Source: a bacterium (GTDB lineage Bacteria > Planctomycetota > J058 > JAJDCP01). Taken from it: 20,182 bases of DNA. Position 1 is the stretch's first letter, and each line of letters opens with the position of its first letter. This document shows, in pieces, positions 1 to 8,200 of this stretch. The position numbers and the translations under genes were made by a program. Below the pieces are notes generated by a model. It searched no databases. It had not been told where the DNA came from and worked only from the letters and a program-made list of their open reading frames with translations. The stretch lies in NCBI GenBank assembly GCA_030428695.1, contig JAUIEM010000164.1:1-20182 (forward strand). Reading direction: 5' to 3'.

Positions 1-2607
1 CGCCCGCCGCAACGTCGCGGGCGCCTTCCAGCGCGGGTCGGAGGCCTGGCCGGCGAGCTCGACGTTCTCGGGGTCGCGTCCGCGCAGCTCGGTCAGCAGG
101 CCGAGAGCCTCGGTGCAGAGCTCGGAAGCCGCCTCGAAGGCGCCGAGGCTGCGCTCCGTCTCGGCGAGGGTGGTCAGGGCGCGGACCAGCTGGCGGGTGC
201 GCTGTTGGCTGCGGGGGTCGAGCTCGCGCAGCCGGCGGGCGAGGGCGACCGCCTCTGCGCAGGCGACGCGGGCGCCGTCGGGGTCGACGTGGGTCAGCAG
301 CTGCTCGCCGAGCTCGAGCAGGGCGATCGCGAGCCACTCGAGCCGCGGAGCGGTCTCGCCGAACAGGTCGAGCTCGACGCGCACGGCATCGACGGCGGCG
401 GAGAAGCGGTCCCGGGCCTCGTGGTGCTGGCCGCGCTGGTGGGCGACGGTGCCGAGGGTCATCAGCAGGCGCTTGTTGAGGGTGGTGTTGCGGGCGAGCG
501 GCAGGGCGGCTCGCAGCAGCTCGTCCGCCTTCCCCAGCTGCCCCTGGTCGCCGAGCAGGCGCGCGAAGTCGAGGACGATCTCGACCCGGAACAGGCCCGG
601 AGCGTCCCGCCGCCAGACCTCGCCCTCGCCGACCAGCGGGGCGGCAGCATCGGGCAAACGCGCGAGCGCCGCGCCGTAGTCGGCCCCCGCGTCGGCGATG
701 CGGCCGACGCTGTGGCGCACGCGGGCGCGCTCGTACAGCACCTCGGTCAGGAGCGTCCGGGCCTCGGGATCTTCGTCCTCGAGCGCGCGCAGGTTGCGGG
801 CGGCGGTGTCGAGCTCGGTCAGGGCGAGCTCGCTGTCGCCGTCGACGAACATCGCGACGCGCGCGATCGCCAGCCGTACCCGCTGGGCGCCGACCGCCCC
901 GGCGCGGGAGGCGAGGTCGGAGTCGCGCAGGGCGCGGTAGCCTTCGAGGGCGGTGCCCATGATCTGCTCGGCGAGCTGGCGGGTCGCGGCGCTGCCCTGG
1001 TCGAGCAGCTTCTCGTTGACCTGCTCCATCAGGTCGTCGAGGGCGGTCTCGGCGATGCGTCCGCGCTCGACGGCGACCTGCCGCTGCAGCTCGGTCGCCT
1101 CCTGCTCGGCCGCGATCGCCCGGTGGGCGGCCTCGATGGTGGAGAACTGGGTCGCGATGGTCTGGTGCTGCTCGGAGAGCCGGTTGTGGGCCGCCGACAG
1201 AAACAGCAGCCCGGCGCTGAGGGCGACGACCAGGACGGCGACCGCCCCGATCAGGAAGCGCCGCAGGCGCCGCGCGGCGACCTTCGCCGCGGCCCGCTCG
1301 TGCTGGGCGCGGCGGACGGTCTCGACCAGGGTGCGGTCGTTCTCGAGCCGCGCCGCCTGGGTCTCCGCCAGGCCGAGGTCCCCGCGGGCGAGGGCGGCCT
1401 CGGCGTAGGCGCGGCGGGCCATCTCCACGCCTTCCCGCGCGAGCTCGTTCTCCGCCCACAGCTCCCGGGCCTGTTCGAAGCCGGAGACGGCGCCCGCGAA
1501 GTCTTCGTACAGCTCGGTCGCGGGCGTCTCGGGCGCCGCCGCGCGCGCCCGGCAGGCCCCGAGGCGCTGGTCGGCGCGGCGGCTGATCGCGAGCGACTCC
1601 TTGTGCCGCAGGTAGTCGCGCAGCTCGCGCTGGAAGACGCGGACCTCGGCGATGCGCTCCGCCTGATCCGGACAGAGGGCGCGCTCGACGAGCGCCCGCA
1701 GCTCGGCCGGCAGGCCGGGGTCCAGGGGCGGGCGTTTGCCCTCGGCGGCCGCGGCGAGGGACTCGATGAAGCGGCCGCGCTGGTGGGGCGGGGCGCCGGT
1801 CAGCAGCTCGTGGAGGATCGCCCCGAGCAGGTACACGTCGGTCCAGGTGCCGATCTTACGCCCTTCGCCGAGGGCGAGCTCGGGGGGCATGTAGGCCGGG
1901 GTCCCCGCGGGGCTGCTGATGCTGCTCTTGTCGCGCAGCCCGGGCACGTCGTGGCCGGCGCGGTAGCCGACGGCGAGCCCCCAGTCCATCAGGAGGACCT
2001 CGCCGAAGGCGCCGAGCATCACGTTGCTCGGCTTGAGGTCGTTGTGGACGATGCCCCGGCTGTGGGCGAAGGCGACGGCGTTGCACACCTGGATCAGCGT
2101 CTCGAGGTGCAGCTCGAGGGCGTCCGGTTGCTCGCGCAGCAGCGCGCTCCAGCTGCGTCCCCCGACCAGCTTCATCGCCATGAAGGCGCAGCCCTCGGCG
2201 TCGTAGCCGAGGTCGTAGACCGGCACGATGTTCGGATGATCGAGGCCGCCGGTGATCAGCGCCTCGGTGATGAAGGCCGCCCGGGCGAGGCCCGACGAGG
2301 GCCGCTTCGACCGCTTCCGGCGCATCTTCTTCAGGGCGACGTCGCGCTCGAGGCTGTGCTGGCGCGCGCGGTAGACCACCCCCATCCCGCCCCGGCCGAT
2401 CTCCTCCCTGCTCTCGAAAGCCGCCTGGCCGGGACCGCGCGGGCCGGGGATCACCTCGGCGAAGGCGCGCGGCAGGGTGCGGTCATCCTCGAGCAGGCTG
2501 TCGTCGGAGGCGGGGCGGTAGCTGGCCAGGGAGGACAGGCCATCCCAGTCCGCGTCATCGCCGACGGTCCGGGACCACAGGGTCTGGATGGCTTCGCGCG
2601 TCAGCAT
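1..2607 (-). CDS. Receptor-type Ser/Thr protein kinase with TPR-like C-terminal half (3' end off the left edge)
   Basis: Predicted transmembrane Ser/Thr kinase; 869 codons are present with no stop before the window edge. The glycine-rich loop GRGGMG is at residues 71-76, the VALK lysine at K93, the catalytic loop HNDLKPSN at 188-195 (N replaces the usual Arg, so non-RD), the metal-binding motif DWG at 208-210 in place of DFG, and GTPAYMPPE follows in the activation segment. A single membrane helix spans about 451-470. It is followed by a likely coiled coil (about 474-520) and helical TPR-like repeats to the edge, presumably the external sensor half. The ATG lies four bases after the stop of the upstream membrane-protein gene, so the three minus-strand genes look like one operon. 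DWG is common in PknB-like kinases of Planctomycetota and Myxococcota. The ligand and phosphorylation targets are unknown. Confidence 0.93.
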   Translation of the reverse strand, partial: MLTREAIQTLWSRTVGDDADWDGLSSLASYRPASDDSLLEDDRTLPRAFAEVIPGPRGPGQAAFESREEIGRGGMGVVYRARQHSLERDVALKKMRRKRSKRPSSGLARAAFITEALITGGLDHPNIVPVYDLGYDAEGCAFMAMKLVGGRSWSALLREQPDALELHLETLIQVCNAVAFAHSRGIVHNDLKPSNVMLGAFGEVLLMDWGLAVGYRAGHDVPGLRDKSSISSPAGTPAYMPPELALGEGRKIGTWTDVYLLGAILHELLTGAPPHQRGRFIESLAAAAEGKRPPLDPGLPAELRALVERALCPDQAERIAEVRVFQRELRDYLRHKESLAISRRADQRLGACRARAAAPETPATELYEDFAGAVSGFEQARELWAENELAREGVEMARRAYAEAALARGDLGLAETQAARLENDRTLVETVRRAQHERAAAKVAARRLRRFLIGAVAVLVVALSAGLLFLSAAHNRLSEQHQTIATQFSTIEAAHRAIAAEQEATELQRQVAVERGRIAETALDDLMEQVNEKLLDQGSAATRQLAEQIMGTALEGYRALRDSDLASRAGAVGAQRVRLAIARVAMFVDGDSELALTELDTAARNLRALEDEDPEARTLLTEVLYERARVRHSVGRIADAGADYGAALARLPDAAAPLVGEGEVWRRDAPGLFRVEIVLDFARLLGDQGQLGKADELLRAALPLARNTTLNKRLLMTLGTVAHQRGQHHEARDRFSAAVDAVRVELDLFGETAPRLEWLAIALLELGEQLLTHVDPDGARVACAEAVALARRLRELDPRSQQRTRQLVRALTTLAETERSLGAFEAASELCTEALGLLTELRGRDPENVELAGQASDPRWKAPATLRRA

Positions 2608-2611
2608 CCGC

Positions 2612-3523
2612 TCAATATCCCGCGTAGGGGTCTTCGGGCAACGGCTCGTATCCCCACCAGATCAAGCCCCCGGCCCCGAGCCCGAGGATCAGCACGACCA
2701 GCAGCGTGCGCCCCCACCAGGGCAGCCGCGGATACCAGGGCAGCCGCAGCACGAGCAGGGCGAGCAGCGGCAGGAGCCCGATGCCGAGCAGCGGGTAGAT
2801 CGGCTTGTGGGCGTACAGGGCGCGGGTCAACAGCCCGCCGAGGGCGACCGCGAGCACCGGCACCAGGCCGAAGATCAGGTTGCGGCGGGCGGACCACAGG
2901 CTGAGCAGCCCGAGGCCGGCGACGCAGCCGCCGAGCATCCCCGCCAGCTGGGCCATCCTCGCCTGGGAGGCGGCGGCGAACAGCCCGAAGCCGACCAGGC
3001 CGACCAGCACCCCGCAGGCGACCATCGGGTTCGCGCCGCCCGGCAGACCCGGGGTCTCCCGCGGCCGCAGGCTCAGGGCCAGGCCGACCAGCCCGGCCCA
3101 GAGGGCGAGCCAGCCGACGGTGGCGCCCGCCAGCCAGGCGGCGGTCTCGCCCGCGCCGAGCCGGGACAGGCGGGGGCCGAGCAGCAGCCAGGCGCCGAGC
3201 AGGCAGAGCCCGAGGCGCAAGAGCCAGGTCAGGATGCTCAGCCGCCCCGGCGGCAGCTCACGGGAGCGGAAGCCTTCGGCGGTCGCCGGGACCAATGCGA
3301 GCAGCGGCAGCCACACCAGCCAGCCGCTCGAGGAGCGGGCCGGCAGGCCGGGCCAGCCGCTGATCGCGATCGCGCCGAGGGCGAAGGCGAGCGCGCTGAC
3401 CCAGGCGGCGACCAGGGTGTCGCGGCGGGCGGCGACGTCCCCGCCGAAGCGCCCGGCCAGGCCCGCCAACAGCAGGCAGCCGAGGCCGGGGAGGACGGTC
3501 TGCAAGAGCAGCGTGAGCTCCAC
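2612..3523 (-). CDS. Polytopic membrane protein of unknown function
   Basis: A 303-residue, Leu/Gly/Ala/Trp-rich protein with about ten hydrophobic segments (roughly residues 1-24, 36-58, 68-84, 95-117, 126-151, two within 165-210, 215-238, 242-263 and 274-291), so an integral inner-membrane protein. I recognise no catalytic motif or transporter signature. The GTG start directly follows the TAG stop of the YceI-like gene with no spacer, and its own TGA lies four bases before the kinase ATG. This implies translational coupling and a shared role with the kinase, for example as a membrane partner or substrate, which is inference only. The C-terminus is short, acidic and Tyr-rich (ends PYAGY). 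Confidence 0.85.
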   Translation of the reverse strand: MELTLLLQTVLPGLGCLLLAGLAGRFGGDVAARRDTLVAAWVSALAFALGAIAISGWPGLPARSSSGWLVWLPLLALVPATAEGFRSRELPPGRLSILTWLLRLGLCLLGAWLLLGPRLSRLGAGETAAWLAGATVGWLALWAGLVGLALSLRPRETPGLPGGANPMVACGVLVGLVGFGLFAAASQARMAQLAGMLGGCVAGLGLLSLWSARRNLIFGLVPVLAVALGGLLTRALYAHKPIYPLLGIGLLPLLALLVLRLPWYPRLPWWGRTLLVVLILGLGAGGLIWWGYEPLPEDPYAGY

Positions 3524-4075
3524 CTACTGCAGGTCCCCTTCGAGGCTGATGACCAGCATGACCTCGTCGGACAGGGCGCCGAGCATGTACTCCATGCCGT
3601 AGTCGGAGCGCTTGATCGTGAAGACCGCGTGCAGGCCGGCCTTCTTGGTTCCCCGGAACTCGCCGAAGCCGACCACCTCGACCGGCACGGTGATCTCCTT
3701 GGTCACGCCGTGCAGGGTGAAGTCGCCGGTGACCGCGTAGCCTTCCTCGGTCTTCTCGACCGCGGTGCTGACGAAGCTGATCGAGGGGAACTCGGCGGCG
3801 TTGAAGAAGTCCTCGCCGAGCAGGTGCCGCTCGCGGGCCTCGTTGTTCGTGTCGACGGTCGCCGCGTCGACCGTGACCTCGAAGCTGCAGTCGGCGGCGT
3901 CCTCGGCGAGCTCGAAGCCCCCGGAGATGCCGTTGAAGCGGCCGTAGAACCAGGCCGTGTCGAGATGCTTGACGCGGAAGTGGACGCTCGAGTGGACCTG
4001 ATCGATCTGGTAGGTGTCGGCGGACGCGCTGAGGGCGAGGCCGGCGAGCAGCAGGGCGACGGAGACGGTACGCAT
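3524..4075 (-). CDS. YceI-family secreted lipid-binding-like protein
   Basis: A 183-residue protein with a cleavable signal peptide (MRTVSVALLLAGLALSASA, cut before DTY). The mature part has the YceI pattern: the opening YQIDQVHSSVHFRVKHL, then TVDAATVDTNNEARERHL, FPSISFVSTAV, GDFTLHGVTKEITVPVEV and the closing FTIKRSDYGM. YceI proteins are periplasmic lipocalin-like beta-barrels, some of which bind polyisoprenoids; the ligand here is unknown. The ATG at 4075 is chosen because an AAGGA site lies just upstream and the signal peptide begins there; a longer frame reaching about 5173 is antisense to the next gene. It heads the operon with the membrane protein and kinase and has a plausible promoter at 4166-4193. 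Confidence 0.95.
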   Translation of the reverse strand: MRTVSVALLLAGLALSASADTYQIDQVHSSVHFRVKHLDTAWFYGRFNGISGGFELAEDAADCSFEVTVDAATVDTNNEARERHLLGEDFFNAAEFPSISFVSTAVEKTEEGYAVTGDFTLHGVTKEITVPVEVVGFGEFRGTKKAGLHAVFTIKRSDYGMEYMLGALSDEVMLVISLEGDLQ

Positions 4076-4165
4076 GGGTTTCCTTCGGTTGGGGCGCGTG
4101 TCGGGCGCCGTGTGTTCAAACGTCGCGGCGCGGGGAAGCGTGCCGGGCAGGCGTATCGGAGAACC

Positions 4166-4193
4166 ATCATAGTGCGCGCGGGGTGCGACGCAA
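4166..4193 (-). promoter_or_regulatory. Candidate sigma-70-like promoter for the YceI-kinase operon
   Basis: Read on the minus strand, TTGCGT (-35-like) and TATGAT (-10, five of six consensus bases) are separated by 16 bases, in an intergenic stretch otherwise very rich in GC. Transcription would start about 85 bases before the YceI ATG. Motif match only. Confidence 0.4.
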
Positions 4194-4277
4194 CCACTGT
4201 TCGCCGACGATGGCGGCGGCGGGTTTGTTCGACCGGGCCCGCGCGACCGGCTATGCTGGTGCCTGCCCCTGGGCGCG

Positions 4278-4283
4278 AGGAGG
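4278..4283 (+). promoter_or_regulatory. Ribosome-binding site fixing a GTG start
   Basis: AGGAGG with a five-base spacer to GTG at 4289. It favours this start over the in-frame ATG at 4253, which has no such site and itself forms part of a -10-like TATGCT. Confidence 0.7.
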
Positions 4284-4288
4284 GACCC

Positions 4289-5290
4289 GTGGAAGGAAGC
4301 CGACGCCGGACGGTCGTGTGGATCGCGGTCGGCCTGCTGCTCGCCGCCTTCGTCGGCGCGCTCTACCTCCTGTACACCCCGCTGCGGCTCGGCTGGGCGC
4401 GGCAGAGCTATCTCGCCAGCGGTGACCGCGCATCGCTGGCCTTCCTGTTCGCGCACGGCAGGGACGCCGACCTCGCCGCGATCTTGCCGGCGCTCGCCTC
4501 CGAAGAGGAGCTCGAGGACGCCTGGCTGCGCCGGCTCGTGCCCCTCGGCCGCGAGGCCGCCCCCGTCGCTCTCGCCCGCTTCGAGGGCGCGCGGACGCGC
4601 TCCTGGAGGTCGGCGGCCCTCGAGCTCCTGCAGGCGGCCGATCCCGACGGCCTCCGCAGCCTCGAGGCCGCGCGCACGGACCCCCACGCCTTCCAGGTGC
4701 TGCTGGTCTCGAACGACTGGCTGGTGCGCGTCGCCGGGCGCGAGGCGGTGCTGCCGCTCGTGCTCGCGCTGCTCGACGACCCGACGCAGCTCGACACCAC
4801 CCACTCGAGCACCGAGGGGGACACGACCTACACCTACGTGCCGACCGTCGGCGACCAGGCGCTCGCCCAGCTGGTCGAGCTGGCCGCCGGGCCGGAGGAC
4901 ATGCCGCGCGTCGACTTCTACCATCACCCGCCGAGCCACCCCGAGCGCTCGCGCAGCGGGCGCGCGCGCTTCCGGGCCTGGTGGGCGTCGGGGGGCTCCG
5001 ACCCGGCCGCCTGGCCCGCCCTGGGCTGGGTGCTGCTGCGGGCGCCGACGGCCGAGGCGGACGTCGACGTCGACGTCGTGGTCGAGCGCCCCGGCGGCCG
5101 CTCCATCTTCGGCACGAACAGCCTGAGCGCGCGCGCGCCCTACGCGATCGGCCCGCTCCCCGCCGGTTCCCACACCCTCTCCCTGCGGGAGCGGGGCGAC
5201 ACCACCGCCGACGGGGCCGAGCTGCTCGCGGTCGAGGTCACCGTCGCGGCGGACTCGACGAGCGCGGTGGTGTGGGAAGATCCTCCGTGA
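4289..5290 (+). CDS. Membrane-anchored protein of unknown function
   Basis: A 333-residue protein starting at GTG behind a perfect AGGAGG. The N-terminus is basic (EGSRRR) and followed by one hydrophobic helix at about residues 8-30, so the bulk is probably periplasmic. Residues about 45-200 are Ala/Leu/Glu-rich with repeated short helices, possibly HEAT-like. A Thr/Tyr-rich segment (TTHSSTEGDTTYTYVPT) follows, and the last 90 residues look like a beta-sandwich (from DVDVDVVVERPGG to the end). I do not recognise the family. It is divergent from the YceI operon, and its TGA is six bases from the stop of the convergent phosphatase fusion, leaving no room for a terminator. The triple GACGTC-like repeat near 5058-5077 encodes the Asp-Val run. 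Confidence 0.85.
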   Translation: MEGSRRRTVVWIAVGLLLAAFVGALYLLYTPLRLGWARQSYLASGDRASLAFLFAHGRDADLAAILPALASEEELEDAWLRRLVPLGREAAPVALARFEGARTRSWRSAALELLQAADPDGLRSLEAARTDPHAFQVLLVSNDWLVRVAGREAVLPLVLALLDDPTQLDTTHSSTEGDTTYTYVPTVGDQALAQLVELAAGPEDMPRVDFYHHPPSHPERSRSGRARFRAWWASGGSDPAAWPALGWVLLRAPTAEADVDVDVVVERPGGRSIFGTNSLSARAPYAIGPLPAGSHTLSLRERGDTTADGAELLAVEVTVAADSTSAVVWEDPP

Positions 5291-5296
5291 CGAGGG

Positions 5297-8200
5297 TCAG
5301 GGCCGGATCGGGTAGCTGCTGAAGCGCTCGGGGGAGCCGAGCATCTGCAGCAGCTTGTTGCCGACGTTGTCGCCGAAGTGGCTGCCGGCGGAGACCAGCT
5401 CTTCGTAGTAGTTCGGGTGGGCGGCGAAGTAGAGCGGCAGGTAGTCGCTGTCCGGGATCATGTAGCCGAGGTAGGAGTTCGCGAGCCCGAAGACCATCCG
5501 GTCCCGGGCCGGCATCGCGTCCTTGACCGCGGGCATCGCAGGGTAGGCCCAGCTGCCGTACAGCCCGTAGCCGACGCTGCTGTCCGGGCGTCCGAGCCAG
5601 TGGTCGGGGAAGATCTCGCCCGGGGCGGTCGCGATCAGGGCGTCGCCGATCGTGACCAGGGAGAGCGCCACCTCGGTGCCGCCGACCACCGAGCTGAAGT
5701 AGGGCCGGTGCAGGAGCTGGTCCTCGACGTCCTTGTCGTGGCGCTGGTCGAGCAGCGTCGCGAGCACCTGGAAGGCCGCGTACTCGAAGTCGATCTCGAG
5801 CATCTCCGTCTGGATGGAGAGGGGCGGATCGACGGTCGGCGGCGCCGCGGCCAGGGCGTCGAGGGCCTCGTCGGCGATCGCGTAGCCGAGGGAGCGGATC
5901 TTCGCGACCGAGCCGACGGTGTGCAGCTCCGGGAAGGGGTCGCCGGCGGCGTCGAGGATGCCCGGCTGGAAGAGGGGCGCGCCGGCGGCGTCGCGGGCGG
6001 GGACCGGGGTCGCCTCGAGGGCGCCGATCTGGCCGCCGACGGTGCCGGAGAAATAGACGCAGGTGCCGCCGCGGGCCGCCTCGACGCGCTCCCGCAGGAA
6101 GTGGGGGAAGTCGGACGAGACCAGCACGTTCGCCTCGGTCAGCACCTCCGGATGGTTGTGCCAGTTGACCAGGGTCGCGACCGTCGTGCCGTCCGGGCGG
6201 CTGAAGGCGAGGGCGGCGAGCTCGGTGTTGCGCAGGAAGGGATCGCGCAGGTCGGTCTGCAGGAGGAAGCGGGAGGGCGCGTTCTTCGCGTCCGCCAGGG
6301 CCGGGGCGAAGTTCGGCGCGCTTCCCCCGAAGTCGGTCTGCGGCCCCGTCTGCGGCAGCAGGCTGGCGGCGTCGTAGGCGCTGACCGGCTCGCGGCTCGC
6401 GCTCCGGACCTCGACCGGCTCGAGGGCGGCGTAGGCGAGCTCGACGGACTGGATCATGCGCTCGCGCAGGAAGGCGAGGTAGTCGTACTCGATCTTCCCC
6501 GACCACAGGCTGACGACGTCGGGGCCGCTGTGCACGTGGGTGCTCGCGATCACGATGTGGTCGAAGGGGATGCCGAGCCGGCGCCCGAGCTCGCGCTTGA
6601 CCTTGTTGCTGTCGATGTGCAAGAGGCCGACCAGGTCGAGGGACTGCAGCACGACGACCGTCCCGTTCTTCTCCAGCACCAGGCTGCGCGCCCAGAGCGG
6701 GTCGAGCACGCCGTTGGCGTAGCGGGTGTCGCCGCTGATGAAGGAGCCGGTGACGAAGCCGCCGAAGCCGGCGAGCACGGTGCAGTCCCACTCCCCGTTC
6801 AGCTCGTCCCCGTCCGGGTTGCGCGTCGGGTGGAAGTCGTCGCCGGCCGGGTCGGGGTTCAGGGTCGGGTCGTAGCCGGGCTCGGCGGCGCTGTACAGGC
6901 CGTCGCGGCCGGTGTCGTGGAAGTCCTCGAACAGGCCCTTGCGGCCGTCGAGGTCGGCGTCGTCGAAGCCCTCGAAGCCGGGCGTAATCGCGACCGCCGC
7001 CGCCCCCACCCGCAGGCTCGGCGGCGGCGGCGTCCCGCCCGCGTTGCCGGTCGCCGCGGCGGAGGAGCTTCCGCCGCCGCCGCTTCCCCCGCTCCCGCAG
7101 CCGAGCGCGCAGACCAGCAGCAGCCAGCCCGCGCGGCGGCGGAGGAGCAGGAGGAGGATGAGGATGAGCGGGAGCAGGGCGGGCGCGGCGCCGGTCGACG
7201 GGGTGACCCCGCAACCCGAACCCGCGCCCGTGCCCGAAGTTCCTCCGCTTCCGGAAGATCCTCCCGCTCCGGAAGATCCCGCTCCGGAAGTTCCACCGCT
7301 TCCGGAAGTTCCACCGCTTCCGGAAGTTCCTCCGCCTCCGGAAGTTCCTCCGCCTCCGGAAGTTCCACCGCCTCCGGAAGCTCCTCCGGAAGCTCCTCCA
7401 CCCGCCGGGTACGCCTCGCCGCCGACGCGGACCAGCGCCGGGATCAGCGAGAAGTCGCTGCTGCTCGCGCGCACGTTCAGCCCGGCGATGGCGAGCACGT
7501 TGGTGCCGGTCACGGCCGCCGACAGCGGCAGGGAGAAGCGCTGCACCGCGCCGGCCTCGTGATTGGCGTGGGCGTAGTCGTCGTAGGCGACCGGCGGCGC
7601 GGCGTTCTCGAAGGCGACCGGCACCCCGTTGAGGTAGGCGACGACGCCGTCGTCGAAGTCGACGTCGAGGAAGAGGCCGCGCAGGGTCGAGGCATCGGCC
7701 AGCGTGAACTCCTGGCGCAGGAAGACGGTCGTGTAGCTGTAGCGCATGCCCTGCAGCAGCGTCGCGTCGTCCCCGTCGCCGTAGCCGAAGCCGCTCGGGC
7801 CGACCGCCCAGGCGCCGTCGTTGTAGGCCGGCTGGAACCAGTCCACGCCGGGATCGCTCGCCCCGGGGAAGTAGCGCCACTGGTCGCCGGCCGCGATCAC
7901 CGTGACCGGGGCCGGGTCGCCGCGGTAGACCCGGCGCTGGCTCCCGGCCAGGTTGCCCGCGAGGTCTTCGAGGCCGGTCGCGGTCACCGTCCAGTCCGGG
8001 CCGAGCAGGTGCGGCGTCGTCGTCAGGACCACCTCGCCGGCCGCTCCCCCCGGCGCCGCCGCCAGCACCTGCGCCCCGGACAGGCCGTACCGCCCCGGCG
8101 CGAAGGCGCTGGCCGCGAGCGGCTCGCTGCACTCGAGGCGCAGACTGGTCGCGCTGAGCTGGCGGGCCGTCAGCACGGCCGGCGGCTGCTGGTCGGGCCC

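Noticed and set aside
205..2904. Plus-strand open frame of about 899 codons
   Set aside because: Antisense to the kinase, whose motifs are unmistakable; the plus-strand translation is low-complexity Gly/Ala/Asp/Glu/Arg typical of high-GC shadow frames.
4253..4255. ATG 4253 as start of the plus-strand membrane-anchored protein
   Set aside because: It lacks a ribosome site, whereas GTG 4289 has AGGAGG at ideal spacing and gives a basic N-terminus before the helix.
7050..7250. A separate start codon for the second ceramidase-like half
   Set aside because: No ATG, GTG or TTG occurs on the minus strand between the linker and the lipobox; the first in-frame GTG lies after the tether, so only a non-standard CTG start would allow it.
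6859..7401. Minus-strand frame with Glu-Leu-Pro repeats and plus-strand frame with Pro-Pro-Glu-Val repeats
   Set aside because: Both are alternative readings of the GGGGTS-encoding minisatellite; the in-frame reading connects two real domains.
7236..7401. CRISPR-like array
   Set aside because: Units are contiguous 18-bp coding repeats without unique spacers, and no cas genes are nearby.
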